Assembly: GCA_046704165.1 (NCBI GenBank)
Contig: JBJKSI010000125.1
Location: 1-64,000, forward strand
Length of the DNA: 64,000 nt
From: JAKASX01 sp046704165
GTDB lineage: Bacteria; Acidobacteriota; Terriglobia; Acidiferrales; UBA7541
Reading direction: 5' to 3'
Under the pieces are notes generated by a model that worked only from the letters and a program-made list of their open reading frames with translations, did not search any database and was not told where the DNA came from. The first letter of the stretch is position 1. Each line of letters starts with the position of its first letter. The position numbers and the translations under genes are program-made. Positions 1-9,200 of the stretch are shown here, piece by piece.

Positions 1-566
1 TCCATGCACAGCGCGTAAAGCCCGCCCAGTCCCAGTCCCCAGAAGACCTTTCCGGCGAACGAGCCGCCGCGGTCGCCGGCCACCAGCACGTCGGCGCAAG
101 CCGTACCCTCGGGATAGGTGAGGTTGCCATGCTCCTTGACGATCAGTTGCCGGCGCAGAGGAATCATCATCAGTACGCCCAGCCAGCCGCCGATCAGCGC
201 CAGAAAGAAAACGCTCCAATACTCGAGCGGATAGCCGAGGAATATCAATGCCGGCAGAGTGAAGATGACGCCGCCGGCAATCGATTCGCCGGCCGAGCCG
301 GTCGTCTGGACGATGTTGTTTTCGAGAATGGTGGATTTGCCGAACGCGCGCAGGATGCTGATCGAGAGGACGGCGATCGGAATCGAAGCCGAGACGGTGA
401 GGCCGGCGCGCAGGCCGACGTAGACCGTTACCGCGCCGAAAAACAGGCCCGCGAAAATCCCCAGGATGATCGCCCGCCAGCTGAATTCAGGCATCTTGCC
501 TTCGGGGGGAACGTAGGTGCGAAATTCGCCGAGCGGCGCAATCGAACTCCAGCCACGTGTGGACAA
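1..566 (-). CDS. OPT family oligopeptide transporter, N-terminal part (3' end outside window)
   Basis: The reverse strand encodes a polytopic membrane protein that enters the window at its N-terminus and runs off the left edge after about 188 codons. Early residues contain YVPPEGKMPEFSWRA followed by a hydrophobic helix and GLTVSASIPIAVLS, and later LTYPEGTACADVLVAG. These are hallmark segments of the OPT family, which imports oligopeptides or metal chelates by proton symport. I place the start at a TTG (codon at 566-564) because a perfect AAGGAGG lies about 6 nt upstream and the conserved YVPPE segment precedes the first ATG (494). Substrate cannot be told from this part. Confidence 0.85.
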   Translation of the reverse strand, partial: MSTRGWSSIAPLGEFRTYVPPEGKMPEFSWRAIILGIFAGLFFGAVTVYVGLRAGLTVSASIPIAVLSISILRAFGKSTILENNIVQTTGSAGESIAGGVIFTLPALIFLGYPLEYWSVFFLALIGGWLGVLMMIPLRRQLIVKEHGNLTYPEGTACADVLVAGDRGGSFAGKVFWGLGLGGLYALCM

Positions 567-787
567 GGGCCGCCTCCTTAAGCGGTCTTTTGAGTGAGGG
601 GAAGCGTGGGGGGAAGGTAGCATTGGGCGGCAGGGCTAGGCAAGATGGAAACGCGGGGGCTGGACCGAGTTGATACTTGCCAACAAAGGCCCTGATTTTG
701 CCTGGGCCCAACAGCGGGGGATATTGCGCGATATGTGCGAGCGGAGGGACCAATCGCCGGCTTTTTCGAGGCGGCGGACACTGTCGC

Positions 788-2101
788 TCAGTCGCCGTGG
801 TAGCTGACGATTTCGAGCTTGCCGTCCTTGGTCGAGCCCAGGAAGAGGAAGTCGTTCGGGCCCGCGGCGCAGGCCGGCATGGCGCCGGCACCCTTGGGAA
901 GGCGATAGTCCGCGATCACCTTACCCGTGCTTGGATTGACCAGTTCGAAGATGCGTACGGATTCGGGATAGCCTTTCTTGCCGACCACCTCTCCGGAGAA
1001 ATTTATCAGCAAATCCGATCTACCAGCGAGGCTCATATTGATCGGGTGCATATGCCCGGTCGGCGGCGCGTGCAAATGCGTTTCCGCGATTACCTGACCG
1101 TATGACGACAGTGTGTAGAGGATCGGCGGATTCGACGGCCGAAGGAGATAGGCAGTGTCTTCCGGCCCGGCGACAGTCAGGCTGCTCAGCATAGCAAGCA
1201 CCCATCGCATCCCTGGAGGCGTCACGAATGGTTTCCTTCGGGCGACGTTCTTCCCCTTTTGAGGGGAGGGGGAGTTGCTCCGTGTTTCTCCGGGCTTGTT
1301 GTTTGAGGAAACCTTCGCGGGGACTTCAGGACTCACGTCGCCGGGCAGCTTGATCTCCTTCAAAAAATGGCCATGCTGGTCGAAAATTCCCGTGAACGGC
1401 CGGGACCCCGGCAGCGCGTGGTGGACAATTTTTTGCCTCAGGGGGTGCGAGGCGCTTGGCTGAGGGCGCGGCGGATAGAGAATGCCGGTTACCAGCAGGT
1501 TGCCGTCCGAGAACGCGACGAAGTGCGCCGGATCAAACACGCCGGAGGGAGGGTTGTGAGTTCTCGCTACGGAGTCGACGCTGCCGTCGCTGTCGTATTT
1601 GACAATGACGGACTGTTCTTCCTGGTTCGAGCCTGCTGTCAACGAGGAGGGTTGCGCCTGGTACAGGCCGTATACGTCACCATGACGATCCACGCTGAAA
1701 GCACCCAGGACGAGCGACTGATAACCGCTCAAATGCCCTGGCGAGAATGTGGTGACGCCTTGCGAATCGGGTGAAAGTTTTGTGATGGGTTGGCCGGCGA
1801 CGCTTGGGGTGATCATAGGCCCGAGGCCGATGCGGGGTTTGGCCGACGCGTACAGCAGGTAGACGTCTCCCTCCTGGTCGCAGTAATTCCAGGCCGACAC
1901 GGCCGTGGCAGCAGGGAGGGGGAAACGAGTCGCCTCGCCTCTCGTTAGCGATTGGGGGATGGGTATCGCCTCCTGTTTGTCTTTGACTGCGGGAACGATT
2001 TGACCTTTGGTCTTGGCCGTTTGCTTGACAGCCCGGCTGAACGCGAGAGGGGATAGCAGAACTAAGGCGAGGCAAACCAGATTGTTGCGGCGCAAAAACA
2101 T
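788..2101 (-). CDS. Exported protein of unknown function
   Basis: This 437-residue protein begins with a clear signal peptide (hydrophobic LVCLALVLLSPLAFS, cleavage near residue 24). The mature part has repeated beta-rich segments with GDVYLLYA, GDVYGLYQ and GNLLVTG, as in irregular beta-propellers, interrupted by a low-complexity Pro/Ser/Lys-rich linker near residues 250-285. I recognise no catalytic motif. GGGGAG lies just upstream of the ATG and a sigma70-like promoter is visible at 2156-2183, so it is probably its own transcription unit. It is likely periplasmic or surface located; a propeller fold is inference. Confidence 0.7.
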   Translation of the reverse strand: MFLRRNNLVCLALVLLSPLAFSRAVKQTAKTKGQIVPAVKDKQEAIPIPQSLTRGEATRFPLPAATAVSAWNYCDQEGDVYLLYASAKPRIGLGPMITPSVAGQPITKLSPDSQGVTTFSPGHLSGYQSLVLGAFSVDRHGDVYGLYQAQPSSLTAGSNQEEQSVIVKYDSDGSVDSVARTHNPPSGVFDPAHFVAFSDGNLLVTGILYPPRPQPSASHPLRQKIVHHALPGSRPFTGIFDQHGHFLKEIKLPGDVSPEVPAKVSSNNKPGETRSNSPSPQKGKNVARRKPFVTPPGMRWVLAMLSSLTVAGPEDTAYLLRPSNPPILYTLSSYGQVIAETHLHAPPTGHMHPINMSLAGRSDLLINFSGEVVGKKGYPESVRIFELVNPSTGKVIADYRLPKGAGAMPACAAGPNDFLFLGSTKDGKLEIVSYHGD

Positions 2102-2155
2102 TTGACTCCCCGTTACGTGAGCTCCGATTCCACGGGGTCAAATCCAAACGTCACT

Positions 2156-2183
2156 ACACTATTCGCTTCGTCGGCCTTGTCAA
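2156..2183 (-). promoter_or_regulatory. Sigma70-type promoter for the exported protein at 788-2101
   Basis: On the minus strand TTGACA (2183-2178) is followed after 16 bp by TAGTGT (2161-2156), about 55 nt before the ATG at 2101. The -35 box is a perfect match and the -10 is moderate. Confidence 0.5.
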
Positions 2184-2215
2184 TACTTTTGGTGCTGGGA
2201 AAAGGGGGAACAACG

Positions 2216-2674
2216 TCAGGCGCTGGGTTTTTCGAGGCGGCGGCGGACGCGGTCGCTCACGAGTTTGCCGTCGATGGCTTTTCCTTCGAGGCGGGCGCGG
2301 GTGGCCTTGATGACGGCCCCCATTTGCTTCGGAGAAGTGGCGCCGGTTTCGCCGATGGCGGCTTCGATCGCGGCATCGAGTTCCGCTTCGCTGGGCGCGG
2401 CGGGAAGATAGGTTTCGAGGATTTTGATTTCGCTGGCTTCTTTGTCGGCCAGATCCTGGCGTCCGCCCTTCGCGTACTGCTCGACCGAATCGCGGCGCTG
2501 CTTGACGAGCGTTTGGAGCACCTGAACGGATTCAGCGTCCTCGAGCGGGCGCGTTTTTTCGACTTCCTTGAGTTTCAGCGCGGTCTTCACCATGCGCAGC
2601 ACGCTGGCACGCAGTTCGTCACGCGCCTTCATCGCTTCGATCAAGTCTTTCTGGATTTGGTCGATCAGGGCCAC
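2216..2674 (-). CDS. yqeY: GatB/YqeY domain-containing protein
   Basis: A 152-residue protein starting with ALIDQIQKDLIEAMKARDELRASVLRMVKTALK and containing EIKILETYLP, ATSPKQMGAVIKATRARLEGKAIDGKLVSDRVRRRL. This is the complete stand-alone YqeY family, homologous to the C-terminal tail domain of the GatB amidotransferase subunit; it has a presumed tRNA-linked role that is poorly defined. I chose the GTG at 2674 because GAGAGG sits about 6 nt upstream and the length then matches the family; an upstream extension in frame has no family similarity. Confidence 0.88.
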   Translation of the reverse strand: MALIDQIQKDLIEAMKARDELRASVLRMVKTALKLKEVEKTRPLEDAESVQVLQTLVKQRRDSVEQYAKGGRQDLADKEASEIKILETYLPAAPSEAELDAAIEAAIGETGATSPKQMGAVIKATRARLEGKAIDGKLVSDRVRRRLEKPSA

Positions 2675-2839
2675 AATTTTCCTCTCGCGCCGAACACTAT
2701 AGCACAGGCCCACCGGGCGATTGGGGTGAGGAAGCGCGAATGCCGGATGCCCCACCTTTTCTGGGAGGCTCAAGGGAGGGGCATCCGGAAAGGCGCATGG
2801 GATTTGAAGGTCACCGCGCCGGCGCACTGCGCAAGGCAC

Positions 2840-4393
2840 TCATTTCGTATTCACGCGAATATCGCGGCCGCTCATATCGTGCGGCTGCGGCAGGCCGGTG
2901 AGAGCAAGCATGGTGGGAGCGATGTCGCGAAGCGAACCGTCGCGGCGCAGGTTCACGTGAGCATCGTCGCTCACCAGGACGAAGGGAACGGGATTCGTCG
3001 TGTGGTACGTGTGCGGACCGCCGGTTTTCGGATCGATCATCGTCTCGGCGTTGCCGTGATCGGCGGTGATGATCCAGGCTCCGCGTCTTTCGGCAAGGGC
3101 CTGGCGAACGCGGCCGAGCCCCTGGTCGACGGCTTCGACGGCGCGAATGGCGGCTTCGAGCTTGCCTGTGTGGCCGACCATATCGGCGTTCGCGTAGTTC
3201 ATGATGATGGCGTCGAACTCGCCCTTGGCAATGGCGTTGACGACGGTGTCGGTGATGCCGGCGGCGCTCATTTCGGGCTGCAGATCGTAGGTAGCGACTT
3301 TGGGTGAGGGTACCAGGATGCGTTCCTCGCCAGGATAGGGCTTTTCGATGCCGCCGTTGAAGAAATAGGTGACGTGGGCGTACTTCTCCGTTTCGGCCAC
3401 GCGCAGGTTGCGAAAATTGGCGTCGGCAAACACCTGGGCCAGGATGTGCTCCAGCTTTTCGGGTGCCACCACGTAACGCAGCCACGGCCACGTCTTTTCG
3501 TACTGCGTCATGCCGGTGAGCAGCAGATCGGAGGGGCGCTTCGGATCGGAGAACTGGTTAAAACGCGGCTCGACGAGGGCGCGGGTAATCTGTCGGGCGC
3601 GGTCGGCGCGGAAATTGAAGAAGATGATCGCGTCCTCGTCGCGCATGCAGGCCACGGGTTCGCCGGAGGGCTCGGTGACGACGATCGGCTCGACGAATTC
3701 GTCGGTGACGCCGCGTTCGTAGCTGGCGCGGATCGCGACGACGGGGTCGGGGGAGCGGTGCTCGGAATCGCCGTGGACGATGGCGCGATAGGCCAGCTCG
3801 ATGCGGGGCCAGCGGTTGTCGCGGTCCATGCCGTAGTAGCGGCCGCCAATGGTGGCGATGCGGCCGGTGGAATATTCGCGCATTTTCTGCTGCAGCTGGA
3901 GCAGGAAGTCCTGGCCGCTGTTGGGTGGCGTGTCGCGGCCGTCAGTGAAGCAGTGAACGAAAACGCGCTCCACCTTGTTTTCCGCGGCCATACGGAGCAG
4001 GGCGAAGAGGTGCTCGATGCGCGAATGGATGCCGCCGTTACTCAGCAGGCCCATCAGGTGCAACTGGTGCCGGCGTCCGCGCTCCATCGCCTCGACGAGC
4101 AGGGGATGGTGTTGCAACTGACCGGTGGCGACCATCTGGTCGATGCGCGTGATGTCCATCTGCACGATGCGGCCACCGCCGATGTTCAGGTGTCCCACTT
4201 CGCTATTGCCCATCTGTCCGTCGGGCAGGCCGACCCAGGGGCCTGAGGCTTGAATCAGCGTGTTGGGAAACTTTTGAAGCAGTGCGTCGTAATTGGGTTT
4301 GCGGGCGAGCGCGATGGCGTTGCCTTTTCGTTCGGGCGAATAGCCCCAGCCATCGAGCACGGTCAAGACGATTGGTTTCGGTCTGTTTGGCAT
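2840..4393 (-). CDS. gpmI: 2,3-bisphosphoglycerate-independent phosphoglycerate mutase
   Basis: The 517-residue product interconverts 3- and 2-phosphoglycerate in glycolysis, using two Mn ions and a phosphoserine. Visible landmarks are VLTVLDGWG at the N-terminus, the nucleophile motif MGNSEVGH with Ser64, the HCFTDGRDTPP and GRYYGMDRD segments, and the C-terminal metal site ITADHGNAE. Length is normal for GpmI (about 510-515). The start is the ATG at 4393, directly before PKPIVLTVLDGWG; the ribosome site is weak. It precedes the YqeY gene on the same strand, 165 bp apart. Enolase, the next glycolytic step, is about 6 kb away. Confidence 0.97.
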   Translation of the reverse strand: MPNRPKPIVLTVLDGWGYSPERKGNAIALARKPNYDALLQKFPNTLIQASGPWVGLPDGQMGNSEVGHLNIGGGRIVQMDITRIDQMVATGQLQHHPLLVEAMERGRRHQLHLMGLLSNGGIHSRIEHLFALLRMAAENKVERVFVHCFTDGRDTPPNSGQDFLLQLQQKMREYSTGRIATIGGRYYGMDRDNRWPRIELAYRAIVHGDSEHRSPDPVVAIRASYERGVTDEFVEPIVVTEPSGEPVACMRDEDAIIFFNFRADRARQITRALVEPRFNQFSDPKRPSDLLLTGMTQYEKTWPWLRYVVAPEKLEHILAQVFADANFRNLRVAETEKYAHVTYFFNGGIEKPYPGEERILVPSPKVATYDLQPEMSAAGITDTVVNAIAKGEFDAIIMNYANADMVGHTGKLEAAIRAVEAVDQGLGRVRQALAERRGAWIITADHGNAETMIDPKTGGPHTYHTTNPVPFVLVSDDAHVNLRRDGSLRDIAPTMLALTGLPQPHDMSGRDIRVNTK

Positions 4394-4530
4394 GAGAGGA
4401 AAGGATACACAGAATGGCAGTGCCGTGAAAAGTTGAGCGGACGGTTCTGGCTTTGAGAAGTCGGGAAACGGGGAACGATGCCGGGAGGGTTCTCCGCGCC
4501 AGCATGACATAGCGGACGCGGCGCCGCGGC

Positions 4531-5637
4531 TCAGCGTTGGGCGCGGGCGGGGCGGGCGCGAAGAACGTAGTGATAGGGGAAAGGCTTGAGCGTCTCGACC
4601 GAAAAGCCGAAGCGCTCGAGACGCTTGGCGGCCTCGCGAGGCCCGTAGACATGATCTCGCGGCGGGCCGACGGGACGGTCGACGTCCGCGTTCCAGTCGA
4701 CGAAAAGGACGAAGCCTTCGTCGGCAAGCACCGAGCCGATCTCGCGTAGCGATTCGTCGCCGAGTTCGTGGAGAACGTTGAGCGCGAAGACGCGGGCGGC
4801 ACTGCCGCGCAGCGAAGACAACTGGTCGGGCAACGCAGGGCGAAGATTATCGAGCGATTTCGCCTCAAGCTTGGCGCGCAGGCGAGCGAGCATCTCCGGC
4901 TGCTCGTCGAGCGCGACCACGTTCACGTCCGGCCGCGCGGTGGCCAGGCGAATGGCGTAGGCGCCGGTGCCCGTGCCGAAATCGACGACCGTGGCGCCGG
5001 AAGGGATGTCGAGCAGTTCGACGATGCTCCCGGGTGGCAAGTATTCGAAGCGGGAGGGGTCGTCGAGCTTGTCGGCGCGCTGGGGATCGAAGCGGGCGGG
5101 TTGCTTCGCGCCGTGCCGGCTCGGGTCGTCAACAGCGCCGGAGACGCGCAAATCCTCAAGACCCTTGACCGAGACTTGCACCGGAATTCCCTGGCGAATG
5201 CTCTGGGTGACCACGCAGAAATCCTCGAACAGGTCGAGACAGCGGAGCGCCTTTTGCCGCTCCGACTCGGGAACCTGGGGATCGATCTCGACCTGTACGC
5301 CCGCGATGCGGAGGCGGCCGCGCTCGTTGCGGGCCGTGCGCACGGTAACCTTCGTCCGAATCGGGCCGACGTCGACGCGGCTCTTGCGCGCGCAGAAGAG
5401 CAGGCTGGCGCTGAGACAGTTGCCGATCGCCGCGGCGAGCACGCGCGAAGCGTTCGGGGCGCTCTCCTTGCCGAGCGGGGCCGGCTCGTCCATGGCGAGC
5501 GGGGCGAAATCTTCGTTGTCGAAGCGGACGCGAAAAGCGTAGTCCTCGACTTGACCCATCTCAATCGTGAACTGAAGGGTCTCGGCTTCGCTCTGGGCGG
5601 AGGATGGGGTTGGATTCTGTGGGTTCGTCTTCGTCAT
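4531..5637 (-). CDS. OsmC-like domain fused to a SAM-dependent methyltransferase
   Basis: The 368-residue protein joins two normally separate folds. Residues about 20-165 match OsmC/YhfA-type thiol peroxidases, with both redox cysteines in place: Cys74 in AAAIGNCLSAS and Cys141 in FEDFCVVTQSI, 67 apart as in OsmC. Residues about 200-360 are a class I methyltransferase with motif I VVDFGTGTGAYAIRLA, an acidic loop VVALDEQPEM and ALNVLHELGD. A short charged linker separates them. The start is the ATG at 5637; upstream in-frame sequence looks non-coding. Target unknown. A role in repairing or methylating a peroxide- or thiol-modified small molecule is speculation. Confidence 0.85.
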   Translation of the reverse strand: MTKTNPQNPTPSSAQSEAETLQFTIEMGQVEDYAFRVRFDNEDFAPLAMDEPAPLGKESAPNASRVLAAAIGNCLSASLLFCARKSRVDVGPIRTKVTVRTARNERGRLRIAGVQVEIDPQVPESERQKALRCLDLFEDFCVVTQSIRQGIPVQVSVKGLEDLRVSGAVDDPSRHGAKQPARFDPQRADKLDDPSRFEYLPPGSIVELLDIPSGATVVDFGTGTGAYAIRLATARPDVNVVALDEQPEMLARLRAKLEAKSLDNLRPALPDQLSSLRGSAARVFALNVLHELGDESLREIGSVLADEGFVLFVDWNADVDRPVGPPRDHVYGPREAAKRLERFGFSVETLKPFPYHYVLRARPARAQR

Positions 5638-6194
5638 ATCCGTGAACCATGATGCGGCTTTTGCGGCGGGAAAGACAAGGCGAGGGGGCGGAAAAGGGCG
5701 AGGCGGGGAAGCGTCAACAGAGGCGGCCAAAGCGGGACACGCTGTCGAACGGTTTCGACGACAAGTGCTGTGATTGGAAGAACTTGATCTTTCGGAAGCG
5801 GCACATTTTCGTGGTTTGAGGAAAGGGAATTTGGGGCACGAAGTAGCGGGAAAAGCTCCGCACAAAGACAGACCCTGCGGGACCAGGGTAGCGGATGCGG
5901 GGACGGCTCGGCAAGAGCGGGTTCTACGTGGACAGGCGTGGGCGACGGGGTGCTGGTCATAGGTTGCTTGGCGCGTCGGGATGCTTCGGCCCGATGCCTT
6001 CACGGATACGGGGCGGTCCGCATCGTTGGGATCGGACCGCTGCGCTCTGCATGACAAAGATGAGAGGGTGCTTGCCGACATGCTGCGCTGGGAGTTGCTT
6101 GGCTCGTCGACAGTGTTTCGCCCGGCATGGCGGGGGACGGCGCATGCGTCGCCCCTACGGCGGAGCCAGCCGCGGGAGGGGGAGGAAGGCGACG
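5638..6194. other. Intergenic stretch without a gene; REP-like palindrome inside
   Basis: No open frame here has a ribosome site or family resemblance. The stretch lies upstream of the OsmC-methyltransferase gene and downstream of the TonB receptor. It contains an imperfect repeat-like block around 6013-6060 described separately. Confidence 0.6.
6013..6040. repeat. REP-like palindrome
   Basis: GCGGTCCG at 6013-6020 and CGGACCGC at 6033-6040 form an 8-bp perfect inverted repeat with a 12-nt loop. The flanking minus-strand sequence reads like the dispersed intergenic repeats that often yield spurious short frames in acidobacterial genomes; only one copy is seen here. Confidence 0.4.
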
Positions 6195-6230
6195 GAACCC
6201 GCGCTGAGCGAGGATGCTCAGCGCGGGTTC
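6195..6230 (-). terminator. Strong hairpin terminator after the TonB-dependent receptor
   Basis: GAACCCGCGCTGAGC at 6195-6209 and its exact complement at 6216-6230 form a 15-bp GC-rich stem with a 6-nt loop, starting 18 bp beyond the receptor stop codon. No U tract follows on the minus strand, so it may be a non-canonical terminator or an mRNA 3'-end stabiliser. Confidence 0.7.
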
Positions 6231-6247
6231 CCGCCGGTTGAAGGTAG

Positions 6248-9200
6248 TTAGAAGGTGACGTGAGCGGACAGCTGGAGAATCCGCCCGGTGCCGGTCGTGT
6301 TCAGAATCTGGCCGAAGGTGCCGCTGATCACGTTGCCAGACGGGTTGGCGAAGTTGGCGTGGTTCCAAACGTTGAACATGTCGAGACGAAGCTGAAGGGT
6401 GGCGTGCTCGGCGAACGTCGTGTCCTTCCAGAACGACATGTCGAAGTCATTGATGCCCGGCCCGTGGTACGGAACGTTGCGGCCCGCGTTACCGAGGGTG
6501 CCGTAGTTTTCCGGGGAGTAGGCGCTCGGGTTGAACCAATCGTTATTGGGCGAGGTACGCGGATTGCTGTATTCCTTCACCGTTCCGACCACCTTCGGCC
6601 GATCCCAGCAACCGTAGAACGAGATTGCGCCGGAGCACGCATAGGAGCGGTAGTCCGACTCGGAGAGCTGGATCGGGAAGCCGGTCTGGAAGGTGGTGAC
6701 ACCGGAGAGTCCCCAACCGGCGCTAATCTGCCGCGGGATGACGCCGAAACCCCAGTTGGGAATGTTGTATTGGTACTGGATCACGAGTCGCTGCCGGGCG
6801 TCGTATTGGGAATCGCCGTAGCCATACGCGTAATTGAACGGATCGATCAAGCCATTCGATTGCTCATAGCTCGATCCGTAGTCCAAGGCGTGGCCGTAGG
6901 TGTAGGCGCCGCGGAGCATCAGGCCGTGGGCCATCGCCTTCTGGATCACGACCTGCAGCGAGTTGTAGCTCGAGTTCAGGAAGGTGCTCTGCGTACCCAC
7001 CGAACCGTAGATGGTCGAGTCCGCCACGGTACCGATGTTGTTGGAGAGCCAGCCGTACGTCCGGCCTGAGATGCAGGCGGCTGAATTGGCCTGGGCGGTG
7101 AAGTTGCCCGCGTCGGTCGGATCGCAATAGTTCAGGTATTGCTGAACGTTGTACGGATTGCCTTCTATGGTCCCCGTCAATTTCCGGCCGAGCGATCCGA
7201 CGTAGCTGACGGTCATGATCGTCGTCGGAGTGAACTGGTACTGGGTGGTCAGGTTCATGTTCATGACGTAGGGGACGTTGAAGTTCGGGGCGATGACGTT
7301 CAGCGAGAACGGCTCGTAAGGCCCGAAGTCGACCTTTGCGCCCGGTGCAGGCGGGGTGAACGGATATGCCTGGGGGAGCGAGCCGGCGGGTTGGATAACC
7401 GCCTTATTGGTTCCGCAGTCGCTGATACAGACCGCGCTGGGGTTGACCGACGTGTACGGATTGGCAAAGGCGGGCGAGAGCCCCGCGTTGCCGATGCCGT
7501 AATTTATCAGCGAGAACGGCGGAGCGAGCAGGTTTTGCAGGAGCAGTTCCTCGGTCGCGTTGTCGTAGTACATGCCCCAACCGCCGCGGATGACGAACTT
7601 CTGTGTGGGGTTGTAGGCGAAACCGAGACGCGGGGCGAAGTTGCTGAGGTGAGTGACGACGCCGCCGGAGCTGTTGATGCCCTGATCGCCAGGGAACAGC
7701 AGACCCCTGGGCGCGGTCGGGAACACCGTCGATTGCCTGGAAGGATCGAAGGCGTTGACCGCGACACCGTTGTTATAGAGGTCGGTCATCGGGGTGTTGA
7801 CCTGCCAGCCGATACCGTAGGTGAGGGTCAATTTGGGCTTTACCTGCCATTGATCCTGGAGATAGGAGTAGATAAACCAGCCGCGGGCGTTGATGACGCC
7901 GCCGCTGGACTGCTCGTAGAGGTCTGGGATGCCGAGCAGGTAATCCATGCCGGGAACTCCGGTGGTGAAGGTGCCACTGCCGCCGTAGGAGAAATAGCCG
8001 TTATTCACGAAGAAGAAGGGGTTGGAGACGGTGCTGCGGCGGATGTCGACGCCGACCCTGTAGTCGTGCGTACCCCTCACGTAGGAGAGGTTGTCGCTGA
8101 GCTCTCCGGTGTCGTCAATCCGAGGTTGTGGGCCATTGTAGGAGAAGCCGAGGTCAAAATAGCCCGTCACCCCTACGAACGGGAGCCCGGCTCCGGTCTG
8201 GTCCTGGGGAACGATGCCGGTGAAGCCGGCACTGGAGGGCAGCGTCGGATTCTGCGGATTGACCGCGAGGTAATTGAAGCGCTGCCAACCGATCCGGAAA
8301 TCGTTCACCATCTGAGAATTGATGATGTGGGTTTCGTTCAGGGTGTAGCGATATTCGTTCGAGTGAGAAACCATCCCGAAACCGGGAAGCGTGCCGCCGA
8401 GGAATGGCAACGTGGAGGGGTTGTTCAGCGGCTGGATCATGAAGAAGAAGTACGCCTGGTCACTGGACGTCGGGTGATAATCCAGGCGACCCAGATACTG
8501 GTCAGACACGTAGGTGTTGTTGTTAGGGAAGGCGTAGGTGCCTGCCGGCGTATTGGGCAGCGGGACGTACGTGTCCATCAGGCTCTTGGAGACGGAGTTG
8601 AAATCCTGTGTCGGAATCATGCCCGTGCTGAAGAGCTGCGAATAGGGCGTTCCGGCGGGGCACTTGGTGCCGCCGGCGACCGTGCAGCCCGAGTTGGCAT
8701 CGCCGAAAAGCGGGAAGGGCGAAACGTTCTCGCTCAGATCGCCGACCGAACCGCTCCAGTTGCCCGCGCGTTGGGCGGCGCTGAAGACCGGCGTGTTCTC
8801 CGAGCCCCCTTCGATCGTCCGGACACCCTGGTAGCCGAAGAAGAAGAAGAGTTTGTTGTGGAGCACCGGGCCGCCGATGGTGGCACCGAACTGGTTCTGG
8901 TGGAACGGCGGGGTGGTGGGCTGGAAGAAGTCGCGGGCGTTGAAGATGGTGTCGCGATAGTAGTCGTAGGCGCTGCCATGGAAGTTGTTGGTTCCATGCT
9001 TGGTGATGACGTTGACGATCGCGCCCGAGTTCCGGCCATATTCCGGGTTCGACGTGCTATCGACCACCTTCACTTCCTGGATGGCGTCCGGGTTCAACGG
9101 GTTCACGCCGGTGCCGAACGAGGTGTTCAAGGGCAGGTCGTTGGCGTCGGTACCGTTGATCGTGTAGTCGTTGGCCTGGGTACGGCTGCCATTGGTGGAG

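Noticed and set aside
5895..6251. Short plus-strand frames between the fusion gene and the TonB receptor
   Set aside because: No start context, and they read through the palindromic repeat and terminator hairpin.
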